Assembly: GCF_016859285.1 (NCBI RefSeq) | Contig: NC_053412.1 | Span: 380,501-444,500 of the forward strand | Length of the DNA stretch: 64,000 nucleotides | Direction of reading: 5' to 3' | Source of the DNA: Xiphias gladius | Lineage: Eukaryota > Chordata > Actinopteri > Istiophoriformes > Xiphiidae | In this document: one piece after another, positions 49,601-62,700 of the stretch | Layout of the letters: each line of letters opens with the position of its first letter | How positions within the stretch are numbered: position 1 is the stretch's first letter | Position numbers and translations under genes: made by a program | Notes under the pieces: model-generated | The model's input: the letters and a program-made list of their open reading frames with translations, nothing else | What the model was told of the DNA's origin: nothing | The model's database searches: none

Positions 49601-52600
49601 TCAAAACAAATTGTAATCCGACCTGAGAGTCTCCAGGGTACAGTGTGGACTCTCCAGTCCAGCACACAGCAGCTTCACTCCTGAGTCCCGCAGGTCGTTG
49701 TTACTCAGGTCCAGCTCTCTCAGACTAGAGGACTGGGAGCTGAGGACTGAGGACAGAGCTCCGCAGCTTCCCTCTGAGAGGCCACAGCCATTCAGTCTGG
49801 GGAGATGATAACAAGGAATTAAAGAAGGAACCAATTCGATCTCAGGGTCTTTATATAATGATGAGTAAATCCATCTCTACACTTACAGAGCTTTGTTAGA
49901 GACTCTAAGCACTGCCAGCAGCCTCAGAAGAGCCTCCTCGGAAGCAGAGTATTTCTTCAGGTCAAACACGTCCAGATCTTTTTCTGACGACAGTAAGATG
50001 AAGCCCAGAGCTGACCATTGAGCAGGAGAGAGTTCATCTGTGGAGAGACTTCCTGAACTCAGGGACTGCTGGATCTGATCCACTAGGGAACCATCCTTCA
50101 GTTCATTCAGACAGTGGAACAGATTGATGCTTTTCTCTGCAGAAGGAGTCTCTTTGATCTTCTTCTTGATGTACCGGACTGTTTCCTGATTGGTCAGTGA
50201 GCCACTTCCTGTCTGTGGCAGCAGGCCTCGTAGGAGAGTCTGATTGGTCTGCTGCGAAAGACCCAGGAAGAAGCGGAGGAACAAGTCCAGGTGTCCATTT
50301 GGACTCTGTAGGGCCTCGTCCACAGCGCTCTGGTAGAAGAATTCGGACTTGTGTGTTAGCGTTTCAGACGTCTGGGGGGTCGATTTCTTGTCTGACAGCA
50401 GATTGACTCCAGAGTTGATGAAGGTCAGATGGACATGAAGAGCAGCCAGAAACTCCTGAACACTCAGATGGACGAAGCAGAAGACCTTGTCCTGGTACAG
50501 CCCTCTCTCCTCTATGAAGATCTGTGTGAACACTCCTGAGTAAACTGAGGCTGCTCTGATATCGATGCCACACTCTGTCAGGTCTGGTTCGTAGAAGATC
50601 AGGTTTCCTTTCAGCAGCTGCTCAAAAGCCAGTTTTCCCAGAGACTCAATCATCTCCCTGCTCTCTGGACTCCAGTGTGGATCTGTCTCCGCTCCTCCAT
50701 CATACTTGACCTTCTTCAGTTTGGACTGAACCACCAGGAAGTGGATGTACATCTCAGTCAGGGTCTTGGGCAGCCCTCCTCCGTCCCCGGTATTCAGCAT
50801 ATCCTCCAGAACTGTAGCGGTGATCCAGCAGAAGACCGGGATGTGGCACATGATGTGGAGGCTTCGGGATGTCTTGATGTGGGAGATGATCCTGCTGGCC
50901 TGCTCCTCATCTCTGAATCTCTTCCTGAAGTACTCCACCTTCTGTGGGTCAGTGAACCCTCTGACCTCTGTCACCATGTCGACACACTCGGGAGGGATCT
51001 GATTGGCCGCTGCAGGTCGCGTGGTTATCCAGAGGCGAGCGGAGGGAAGCAGATTCCCCCTGATGAGGTTCGTCAGCAGCACGTCCACTGAGGTGGGCTC
51101 TGTGACATCAGTCAGGATCTCGGCGTTGTGGAAGTCCAGAGGAAGTCGACACTCGTCCAGACCGTCAAAGATGAACGCAACCTGGGACGTGTCAAACCGG
51201 TGGTTTTCTACCTCTTTGGTTTCAGTGAAGAAATAATGAACCAGTTCCACCAAGCTGAACTTTTTCTCTTTCAGCACATTCAGCTCTCTGAAGGTGAACG
51301 GAAACGTGAACTGTATGTCCTGGTTGGCTTTGTCTTCAGCCCAGTCCAGAGTGAACTTCTGTGTTAGGACTGTTTTCCCAATGCCGGCCACTCCCTTCGT
51401 CACCACTGTTCTGATCGGTACATCTCTTCCAGGTAAGGGTTTAAAGATGTCTTCCTGTCTGATTGTTGTCTCCGGTCTGGCTGGTTTCCTGGATGCTGTT
51501 TCAATCTGCCTGACTTCATGTTCTTCATTGACCCCTCCAGTCCCTCCCTCTGTGATGTAGAGCTCCGTGTAGATCTGATTCAGAAGAGTTGGGTTTCCAG
51601 CTTTAGAGACCCCCTCAAACACACACTGGAACTTCTCCTTCAGCTTAGATTTGAGTTTATGTCGAGGAACTGTAGTTTCTGAATAAAAAGAACAAACAAG
51701 GTTAGTAAATTATTTTGTAAATAAAATATGACTTTTCAATCCCCCTAAAAAACGCACATATGAACACATTTCCCCTCATGTCCTGAGATGTTAGTAAATG
51801 TCCCATCAGTGTTCAACCATGTTGTTGAATCTTTAAAGAAATGCTCTTACTGCTCTGCAGAGAGTCAGCCAGCTCCTCCTGCTTCAGTCCCCTCAGGAAG
51901 TTCAGTGTGATCTTCAGAAATGCCTCTCTGCTGCTCCTCCTCAGCTCCTTATCCTCACCTTCCAACACCTCCTCATCCTCCCTCTGACTCTCTAAGCATT
52001 CTGGGTAATCTGGACCCAGAACCTTCCGGATCTTCTTCAGCTCGTTCTTCACAAAATCGAATATGTTCTCCTCCAGCAGCTGGAACAGAATAATATATGA
52101 ATGACACGATCAAACTGAAATCATGGAGCCAAACATCAGATCCATGTTGGACAGACTGACGATCCACTGGTCTACAAAGTGCAGCGTGGAGATGAGTGCG
52201 AACAGAACAGGTGTACAAGTGGTTGTTGTACATGTACAGACCATAAATATGGAGTCCAGGTGTGTCTGATGCTGCGGGGCAGACTGACCACTGGGAACCT
52301 CTGAGCTCTCCTTGTCGACTCTGTGGAGGAATCGTGAAGAATTAGCTCACGTTATGTCTGTCCGCACAGACACAGATGCAAGGTAAAGGTCCGTGAAGCG
52401 ATGTCTGGATGTGAACAGTGAATCAGACGACTCCCTGTAGCGGTAAAGGCTGACTAGTCCTGCTGATCCCACTGAGAATCAACAGCTCAGTCTGCAGCTG
52501 TTTGTGGCTTTCAGCTCTCCCTCCCTCACTGAACACTGCGGAAGTGCCCCGAAGCAAGGCACCGACAACCTCCAGCTGCTCCACTGGAGCTGCTCAGTGC

Positions 52601-53662
52601 CTGCTGGTGTCAGACTGGTTGTACTGGGCAGCTCCCAGTATGAACAAATACAACGAAACCGGAACATTTGAAGGGATCAGTTTACTCCATCAGACGGTGG
52701 AACAGCATCTGAAACACCCACCTCCCTCAGTGATTGGTCAGCTGTGTGCAGGTGAGAGAGTGGGCGGGGTCTGAACTTCCCCCTCAGCTCTTCTTTCATT
52801 CTTTACACAACTATTTCTGCCAGTTTTCATGTGAACAACTGAGGTCAATGGTCTGAATGTCTTCCAGGAGAGACTGTCTCAACACGGGAGAAGTTATCTC
52901 CATATTTAAACCACATCACGTCTCCACCCTCTCTGCGACGGCCAGAGTTTTACCTCCACCTTCCAGTGTGGACGTTCACAACAGATAGAAACACTTTGAT
53001 CTCAGACGTGGTCCAACAACACGTCGTACAAACTAGTTCTTTTCTAGAATAACCAGAGTCTTACTGTCAGTCACAGCTTACATCTGATCAGCTGATGGAC
53101 ATCGTCCTTTAAAGTTGATGTCAAAGTCAATCGACCGGTCACACTTGAAAGACAGACAGCTGGGTTCAGGAGAGTCTGGTCTCTGCTGCTGGAAGCTGAA
53201 ACAAAAGCAGGACTGATGAATGTGCACGTTGGATTAAAAACTGGTGAAAAATGTGTTCAGTCTTTTAATAAACACCACAAATAACTTTTCCAGTGAAATG
53301 CTTCTCTGACAGGTTTAAATTCTTACCTTCCATCGGCAGATTTTCTGAACGGAAGAAGATGTTTCATTGACGGGTCCCTCTTCATGGACACACAGCTGGG
53401 TTCAGGTCCGGGTCCAGGAGCAGCAGAGTCTGGCCTCTGCTGCTGCTCTGGGCTTCAAAACAACACACACGGAGCTTTGAGTGTGAATAATGATGGTGGA
53501 GTGATCTGAGCGCTGAGCTCTGACATGGAGAAGAGTCATGGACAGTTAGAGATCCTCGTCTCACCTCTGAGCCCTGGTCTGGCTCTCATGTTCCCCACAC
53601 AGACTGGTTTTAGAGGCAGGGACTCTGTCCTCTCTGTCCTCTTTGTCCTCACACCGACTCAT
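46685..53662 (-). CDS. NLRC3-like NLR receptor (FISNA-NACHT-LRR-B30.2)
   Basis: Cytosolic innate immune sensor of the expanded fish NLR-C group. Exons: 53662-53565, 53452-53327, 53195-53082, 52320-52242, 52079-51851, 51678-49887, 49796-49623, 49106-48933, 48458-48285, 47396-47350 and 47223-46685. They sum to 3546 bases, 1181 residues. The N-terminus [12 protein letters not shown] and two repeat exons with PEPSC(V/L)S are typical. The large exon carries FISNA, then Walker A GVAGIGKT (about residues 311-318) and Walker B FIFDGLDE (about 384-391). Three LRR exons of 174 bases each follow, then the linker [15 protein letters not shown] and a B30.2 domain. The first two LRR exons appear identical in sequence. 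Phases all agree. No death-fold domain was seen. Confidence 0.93.
48933..49106 (-). repeat. Duplicated LRR exon, copy 2
   Basis: No difference was seen over its 174 bases and about a dozen flanking bases from 49623-49796, which is 690 bases away, while the rest of the introns differ. This indicates a recent duplication or gene conversion inside the NLR gene. Confidence 0.85.
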
Positions 53663-54044
53663 GCTGCTGAATTCACATCCACTTCAGGTCACACACACTT
53701 TCTGCCTTCATGTGGAGAAGAAACACAAATCATTCGTCTGCACATCAACTGAAATCCTGCTTTACATCATTTCTCCTGTAAAAATATCAGCTTCTCCTCC
53801 ACTGATTGGCTCCTCTTTTCTGTTTCTTGTCAGTGTCGGTTGAATGCAGTCAGACAGCAGTGTGAGGCAGAGGAAGCTGCCACCAGCTGCTGTACTTCTA
53901 CTATCAGTCCACTAACGTGGCATCATGAAGCTGCAATGTAGTGAAGAGCAGCCCAGCACACACACGAGGCTCGGCCGCCCGTTTTCATTCACTGACACAC
54001 AGAAGGACCGAGATCCGCTAGTTTTATCTGACACAGTCTCTCCG
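53663..54044. other. NLR 5' flank
   Basis: Should contain the promoter and untranslated leader of the NLR gene. No exon or clear regulatory motif was identified. Confidence 0.4.
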
Positions 54045-54322
54045 CTCTCAGTTTTCCCAGAGACTCAATCATCCCCCTGCTCTCTGGACTCCAGTGTGGA
54101 TCTGTCTCCGCTCCTCCATCATACTTGGACCTCTTCAGTTTGGACTGAACCACCAGGAAGTGGATGTACATCTCAGTCAGGGTCTTGGGCAGCCCTCCTC
54201 CCTCCCTGGTTTTCAACACATCCTCCAGAACTGTAGCGGTGATCCAGCAGAAGACCGGGATGTGGCACATGATGCGGAGGCTTCGGGATGTCTTGACGTG
54301 GGAGACGATCCTGCTGGCCTGC
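54045..54322 (-). pseudogene. NACHT-domain fragment of an NLR gene
   Basis: The minus strand encodes [19 protein letters not shown] and [16 protein letters not shown], matching the intact NACHT exon at about 50630-50910 with a few changes. Only about 280 bases are present, starting and ending abruptly inside the domain. It lies just upstream of the intact gene, so it is a detached piece of a related copy. Confidence 0.85.
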
Positions 54323-56700
54323 GATGCTGATGAACTTGGAAAATCTCAGCTGTCTTTCACAACTATTGACCAAACCAAAATGCTCTTCAGACCAAAATGA
54401 ATTTGACAATATATTGAGTGAGTCTCTAAGCATTCTGGGTAATACAACACCAGTGGTATTGAAAAATAAATCTGGGTTCAAGGCCTTTGGTAAATGTAGA
54501 CCTAGTGAATCATCATCCACGGGATCAGGGTCAACCCCGTCCCAGGTCGCAGCTCTGTGAAAAGCTCTTGGTAAGAAACTTGTCGTGCCAGTTAAGATGA
54601 CGCCAAAAGGAAAGAGAAGACCCTTAGTGAGCCTGGACATTTCAGCCATTGCCGTGTTCTAAGTGCAGTTACACAGCCTGGCCACTGGAGGCGGTGAAGA
54701 GTAGTACGTGTCTCATTCTCATCTCATCTCTTCCTCGTCTCTTTTTCCGGCTCCTCCGAAGACCTGCCTGTTGTCACCCATCTTCTCCTCCTCCGTGTTT
54801 CTCCTTCACCGGCCTTATTCTTAGCTACCCTCGACATCGTCCTACTCCCCTCTCTGCTCCACCTACCTGTACATTCACAAGGTGGTTAGCGAACCGAACA
54901 AGCACCAAGTAAAACCAATCCCCACTAAGAGCCCGTTTTTTTCCTCTTGTCGTAACCAGCTACCAACAAGAACAAACTGAACGCCCGGAAGTTCGATAAA
55001 GTTGGAAGCTCTTCACACTCTCCAAATCCCTCTCCTGCCCCACAAACGCCACAGCCTCGTTCTGCTTTATTGTACGATTACGGATAATCAATCAATGCAG
55101 ACAATCGATCTACAGAAAGACTTTGTTTTTGCGGTGAAGAAGAGCGGTCGGCTGGGACGCGTTCGACAAACCTTTCCATGCCGGGAGAAAAACCAGCGGC
55201 ACACGGACAACGGGAAGCGAGACATTTAGAGCTGCGTCCCAGTACCTGCCGCTTCCGTCCGTCTCCTCCGTCGCACGGTCGTGACTACACTCGATCTGGA
55301 GCTTCACACACACACAGAGACGTCACTCCTACGCGCCGACAGTTCCACGGCCACAGCCTATAAACACGGCAGGGGTAAAGGTAACGGCTTCCCCCACGAA
55401 GTCGGCGCTAGATGACGCTGCAACCTGAGTCTGGCGAAGGCCCGTCGAGGCAAAGCAGGACTTCAACTGGCGGAAGTCACGGCTGTATCACCATGGCCAC
55501 TTCACCGTCCAAGGCTCCGGTTCGACCGGTTGGCCAGAAAAGAGCAGGGGCGCCTCAAACCGAATGCGTCCCGTTGGACCGAGTCCGGGAAACGGACGGC
55601 GTCACCTGTTGTCACAGGACCGAAGTCGGTCGCTGCCTTTGCTCGGCACGATGCCCCGTGTTCACGGGCCTCCACCTTGTTGTTACCACTACTCATGGAA
55701 AGAAAGAAATGCCCCGCATAGAAATACGTTCGTCACACACTCTGTGAAGACTACGTTTGACTACAGTCACTGATTTACTCGTAATAAATATGATTACAAT
55801 TATCAAGTGATTAATCAGGAAACTTTGACCAGCAGAGGGCCTCGGTAAACATGAATTAAACAATAATTTATAAAACATATTGTGTATCAAAGCTACAGGA
55901 AGAGAGGTTAATCATTAGTCACCTACATTAGACAAAAAGCACAGGAATCAGATTTGATGATTTTTCTGTACAGTGAGAAAAAATGTAAAGAAAGTTTAAT
56001 AAGCAGTGAGCTGTATTTTGGACTGTTTCTTTTTAGATGAATATTGTGGTGTGGAGGCATTATCAAAGAAAAGATTGTTATTAAAGTTATTGGAAACAAG
56101 ATGATCAAATCATTTAAGTGTAAACTGCTGAAAAATGGCGGTTACGTTACCTTGAGATAGTGAAAAGAATCTGCGTGTTGTCTCAAAGTAAAAGAGAAAG
56201 TAAATGTCAGGTCCGGAGGAGGAGCTCGGGGGAAATTTAATAAATGTTCCTGGGCTTCGGTGTTGACTGTTTTTCGCTTCGTTCTGACTTTATTCACTTT
56301 CCTTAAAAAACAAAATATATTTTTTACAAGATAGTCAGTGTTTTTGTCCTGCAGAAAATGCTTTTTTTTTTTTTTTTTTTTTTAAATCCATCCATAACGT
56401 TTTTTGTGGACGAGGACTGGTTTAAATATTTTAACTTTATTGTAATAACATCAGTTTTAGAGAACAATATTACAAGGCATTATTATTCCAGGAACATAGA
56501 CATAGAACAACAGTATTTTTCATGGGATCTCAGACATGTACTGTATGTACATTCAGCTATTCAGTTATTCTATATTTGAACAGTTAAGTTACTTGCTCTG
56601 CGTTTTGTTTGCTTTGTCCATCTCTATTTTTACTTTCATCTTTCATCCTAGTCCAAATTTAAGGTGAGTAGTTTGATAAATACAGGCCCTGACAGGGGGG
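54323..56700. other. Intergenic, no gene recognised
   Basis: Short open frames only. A poly-T run lies at 56362-56383. Frames near 55412-55773 lack recognisable domains. Confidence 0.5.
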
Positions 56701-56791
56701 AGCTACCTTCAGCAGGTGGCGGTAAGGAAACGGTATGTCTGGTCAGCTGCCGTTAAACCTGAGAAGAGAAGAAGAAGGAGTGTCGCTAACG

Positions 56792-59700
56792 ATGGCAGCT
56801 ACCTCAGAGTTACGGGTGGATCAGCTGCCTTCAGACCCGCTACTGCACATTTTATCCTTCCTGGGCTTCAGGGACCTGGTCCAGTAAGTATCCGATACCA
56901 GAACCCGGTGTCTCTTACAAACACATTTGACTGTTTTTGAATAATACTGATGTAAAGACGCTGCGTTACGGAGCAGGCTAACGGCTGCTGCTAACAACAA
57001 CAACAACAACAACAACAACAACCTGCAGCGACAGAAACGGCCTGTAAATATAAGTATGAATATAAATATGAATAGAACCATTAATATCCTGAGGGAAAAT
57101 ATTGTCAGTTAGTGAACCAAAGCTAATGCTGTCAGTTACAAACACGGTCACTCCTTGCAGCAGCAGCTTGCGAGCTTAGCATGTAGCTTTTGGTTTTTGT
57201 TTTTGTTCTTTATTCAAATAAAAAGTGTTAGAAACAGTTTATTATCAGTTTATACACACAAGTGTTAAATAAAAATAACTATTTAATTACTTATTCAATT
57301 TTAAAACGCACGGAAACAAGATACAGGTCTTTTGTATTATGTTTATGTGTATCGTTAAGGTTATTGTTGTTATTATGTCAATTAATATGGGAAGAAACTA
57401 AGTACATATCTGAGGTACTTCTACTTTACTCGAGTATCTTCTTTTCATGCTATTTTATGCTTATACTCCAATACATTTCGGAGGGAAATGTTTGACTCTT
57501 TCTTGCTCTTCATTTATCTCACAGCCTTTAATTATTTACTAATCAAGAGTTTACATTTTTTTTAAAAACACACACGTAGCTCTTATTAAAGATCCAACAG
57601 TAAAAACAAGTAGAGCTGAAAATATTATTTTCATTATCATTGAAATCATTTCATGGTTCCAGCTTCTCAGATGTGAGGATTTTCAGCTCCTCCTTTTAAG
57701 TATTGAAATGATTATAATTCATTTTTTATCACTGACTCTTTGTTGGATGCTTTGTGAATGTTTCTCTGAATTCTTAAAAAACCAAACAATAAATGGATTA
57801 ATTGAGGAAAAAAATCATTATCAAATAGTTAAAAATTAGCTCCACACATTCAGCTGGAACAGTAAAATGGCTTTTCCACATTACTGATTATTACTGATGC
57901 AGTAACATTTTCAGTGCTTTTACTTAACTAAAGGATCTGAGTACTTCATCCAAAACTGCGGCTATCACACCAGAGAGAGGACAAGTGAATGTTACGGAGA
58001 GTGAAATAAGACAAAGTGCAGTAAAGAGAAAAAAACTAAATCAGATCACTATTTGCTGTGACCCTCCTTTGCCCTTAAACCAGCAGCAGTTCTCCTTGGT
58101 ACACCTGCACACAGTTTTTCAGGTTCTTGGCAGGTGAGTGGTTCCAGCATCTTGGAGAACTTGCCACTGTTCCTCAGTGTCTCCTGTCTCTTTCTTTGAT
58201 GCTGAGATCAAGGCTCCTTTAGGGCCAGACCATCTGCTGCAGGACTCCTTGTCCTCATTGTCTCTGAAGACAGTTCTTTATGACTCTGGCTATGTACTTG
58301 GAGAGGAGGTTCAGAGTCAGGTCCTATCTGTTTGACCTGAAAGTTGCTTGACATCCTCCAGGATCATATTCTCCATAAATGTTTACAATCTATAATTTTG
58401 TCATCCTGATTGTCCATACTGTGGACTGAGGTTTCTTCCTTTGTTTTGTCCTGTTAAAGTTAGTTTTGGGGACTTTGTCCTTAATGTGATTCGAGGGTCT
58501 AAGGACAGAGGGTGTTGTAGGCTCTACAGACTGTTGATGAATAAGAATCTAAATATCTAAAGTGACTCAAACATGATATATTGATCCAGCTGAAGTCCAC
58601 AGTTGGTCGCAAAAGTTTGGGAAAATTACATATCGATGTTGTATGTTGATTTAGTTTTTATCGCAAGGACATAAAAAAAAAAAAAAGATTAAACAGTAAT
58701 TGTGTCATGTGCAAAAGTCAGTACTGAGTAGTAAAGAAGCTGAAAACTTCTTGATTAATATGGAGTCAGTTTTATTCTTAATATAAAAAAATCAGCTTGC
58801 TTCCTCTGTTTTGTAGCTCAGGCTTGATAATTTTTAAAGCTATCGTTCGAGTCAAATCAATAAGCCGTCAATAACTCGCATGGTTTACCTTTACATTTTG
58901 AAATAAATAACTCTCTGTGTCTGCCTTTCTTTCCTCTGCAGTTGTAGTTACGTGAGCAGGAGGTTGAATGAACTCTCCAAACACAACCCGCTGTGGAAAT
59001 CTCTCTGCTCTAAACACTGGCTGCTGACAGAGTAAGTACCGTCAACCTCATCATCAATAAAATCATCAATAATATCAATTTTATATCACCAAATGTAGAG
59101 GTTTCTGCAGGAAAGTGTTCAGCTGAGGTGGTTTGCCTTCCCTATAACACACTGTAGAAAACCTGCAGTTTAACTTGAAGCACACATGATACCCTCAAAT
59201 CATTTTAAAAGAATGTTGTTGTGGGAATTCTGCTTAATTTATTTGTGATGTAGTCCAGACAAGGCCTTCAACTAATAATTATTTTCACAGCTGATGCTTC
59301 AATCAATCATTTGTTCTTTAAAGTGTCAGAAAATAGAGAAAAGTAAGACGAGCTCCCAGGACCCAGGAAATTCAGTTTACAATGATATAAACCGGAGAGT
59401 AGCAGGAAATCTGTTGAGTTGAGTGGATGGAACCATCGATTAAGAAACACGCTTGACTGAGTGATAAGTTTCACCTGGTTGCTGTCAGTCTGCAGTTTAA
59501 AAAGTCATGAGTTCGTGTGTGTGTGTGTGTGTGCGCGTGTGCGCGTGCAGTGCTGACCGGCTGCAGAGCGGCGTGTCCTGGTACTGTCTGTTCAAACAGT
59601 ACTACAGAGACCTGGGCCGCTACATCCAGCACTACCCGGTGCTGAAGAGAGCCTGGGAGCAGCTGAAGAGCTTCCTGCAGCAGAGGTGTCCACGCATGAT

Positions 59701-62700
59701 CGCATCGCTCAAAGGTGATGCGACCACAACAGTGCATATCACTCTGGGTCTAAAAACACAACCCAAACATCAGTCTGAGTATTTAACAATGATGTAATGT
59801 AATAAGGCGAAAGATACATGACTTAACGCTTTTTGTTTAACACAGTAATGACCAGCGACACCTGCTGATAATGATTATTGAAAGCATAAATATGAGACCT
59901 GTAACAACGACTCTGTATCAGCTAATGATATACTCATAAATAAGATGCCTTTCACTTTTTGACTATATTACACAACAGACAGGCAACACTTCACTTTAAG
60001 TCCTCTTCTTGGCATTTAAAAGCAGTATACAAACATGCTTCAATCACTTAGTTGAGCGACAGAATATTAACCAGCAACTTTTGAGGCTTTTCCAGCTTCT
60101 CAAATGTGAGGATTTACCGCTTTTTTTAAAAACTATTTTCTGGGGTGCTACACACAAAACGATTAATTGAAAAAACAACCAGCAGATGAATTCATATAAC
60201 TGTGATAACTGTTGTACATTGTGATGAACTTGCTCACATGCAAACTGTTACACCTCTGGTCACAGATTTGTTTTTATTATATTGATGAGAGCCTTTCATA
60301 TTCTCTTTTCTTGCTCTCAGTTCCTTTGTGCCTTTAGAAAAGCTGTCGTATGAATAAAGATCACCATGTTCTTCCATAACGTTCTTCTTTGTTTGCCTTC
60401 TTCTTCAGAGGGTGCCACAGAGGTGGAGCTTCACGACATCGAGGCTCAGATTGGCTGCAGACTTCCAGACGACTACCGCTGCTCGTACCGCATCCACAAC
60501 GGGCAGAAACTGGTCATCCCAGGGTCAGTGTCTGTCTCACAGAGCCCCTCTGACGCTAGTCGTCTCCCTTTCTCACCACCAGCTGTCTGTGTGTGTGTCC
60601 TCAGGCTGATGGGCAGCATGTCCCTGTCCAACCACTACCGGTCCGAGGTCCTGCTGGACGTGGAGACGGCGGCCGGAGGTTTCCAGCAGAGGAAGGGGAT
60701 GAGACGCTGCCTCCCGCTCACCTTCTGCTTCCACACTGGACTCAGCCAGTACATGGCTCTGGAGCCCGCGGAGGGACGCAGGATGTTCGAGAGCTTCTAC
60801 CCCTGCCCCGTCCGTAACCTTCCTGTCTCCCCGTCCTGTCTCCCCGTCCAAAAAAGCTTGAACACTTGAGACCGAAACATAAGACAAAAAAGGTTCTGTG
60901 GATTCAGTCTGGGCCAAATAAATCTGCTTCAGGTTCTACTGTGGTGACCTTTGACATGTGGAATCTGTAAAGTTCAGATTAGGGTTAAATGTTGTGAATG
61001 AAAATCCTGGTGTTTCCTTGGATTTCTCACCAAAAATTGACAAGCAAAAATACCTGCAGGATGTTTGTGTGTTGATGTGCTGAACACAGACGTCTTCTCC
61101 AAACTTCGTTTACACTATCACACATCTGTTGTAAGTAATGGTAATAAAATAACTTTATTTGTATAGCACCTTTCATGCTATGATGTAGTCCGCAGCAGAG
61201 TTGGTCTACCAGTGATATTACCATATAATCTGCCTAATACGAAATGAAAACATCAGAGAATTAGAATCAACACCCAGTTATCATAAATTATCTGCAGTCT
61301 TGTTTTAGAATATAGGTCGATAATACTGATACCACAGAAAAACCTTTAATGTCTTCAATCTCGAGGAAATTGTTTCAGTTTCTATATAACTGCTATAGAA
61401 TGACAGTGACATAAACTCTAGTTTAAAAAACAGATTTAGACCAACCCAGTCCAATTTCCCCTTTCTCTCTGTCACCCTTTATTTTTCTGTCTTCTAGGAT
61501 CAGACGGCTCAGGACCCTTCGGCCATCGACATGTTCATCACAGGTTGGTCCATTCGTCTCCTCCGTGAGCTCAGCACTCCACATGAAAGGGACAGGTGTA
61601 TGCGCAGGTGTTCTGAAAACAAGTAGTTTGTCAGCTGATATGCCCACTGTCTGCTCACAACACAGTAGGCAGTTGACAGACATGAAAGGCACATTTTTAA
61701 TTTCAGTGTGACTTACGCTTCCTAAGGATATCATCATCTGATATTCATCCAGAATGAACGACTACAAACCTCCTTAGAAAGCAGAGAAAAAGAGGCTGCA
61801 GAACTTCATTCAGAATCTTCCCGTTTTTAAGTTTCCTTCGGTATCGCAGTGATCCGGTGACAGTTGTCTGAACGTCCACGGCTACACTGAGAACAGGAGC
61901 TTATCACCGCTGGTTCGGCAGCTTTTAACGGGACGGTTTGACTGAATGGAATGATCTTACTATTTACATCCCCCGAAGTATTGTAGTAATTGTAGTTCAG
62001 TGTCAGACTTAGCCCCTGATCTAGCGCCACCATCAGGTCAACATTTGAATTGGTGCAATACTTTGGTTTATGATCAAATAGATGCAAAACTAATCAGACC
62101 TGTTCTTTTCTAAACCACTGGTAGACAAATAGTGGCCCGGAGGCCAAATCCAGCCCTCCAGAAAACAAGACTGGACCCCTGACAAAGTCTGGAGTTTAAG
62201 TTGCATAAAAACTTTTACATAATTTTTCATAAATCTGCTGTAGATTAGTGAATTTAGTTCATGCACGACTAATGTCAATGTAAAAATATGAACAGAAATT
62301 ACACGCTGATTGTTTTTTTTTTTCCAACAATAACTACTTTCATTCAACCATAAATGAAGCACGCCCCATTTTTTGTGTGACCTATTAATTACTCATTGTG
62401 CAACATAAACTGTACATTTGCATGTAGGAGTCTTTTTTTTTTTCCAAATATTGAGCTTGTGTATGTTTGTGTGTGTTCAGGTTCCAGTTTCCTGGAGTGG
62501 TTCACCACTTACGTCCACAACGTCGTCACAGGAGAATATCCAATCATTAGAGACCAGATCTTCAGGTAACACACACACATAAAATGGTTCATTTGAAGTA
62601 TACAGGATTCAGATATGTACAGAGGTTATTTATACTGGACATTCTTTGACATTTATGGTTAAATAAAACACTGCCTGCTCCACACAGCCAGACTGTCTGT

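Noticed and set aside
54421-54445. 20-base match to the NLR exon near 52000 ('ctctaagcattctgggtaat')
   Set aside because: The matching stretch contains a GCATTCTGGGTA-type word that is common in vertebrate genomes, and the flanks do not match, so it was not called an exon fragment.
55412-55773. Overlapping 60-110 residue frames
   Set aside because: They overlap in several frames on both strands without motifs, as expected for GC-richer non-coding sequence.
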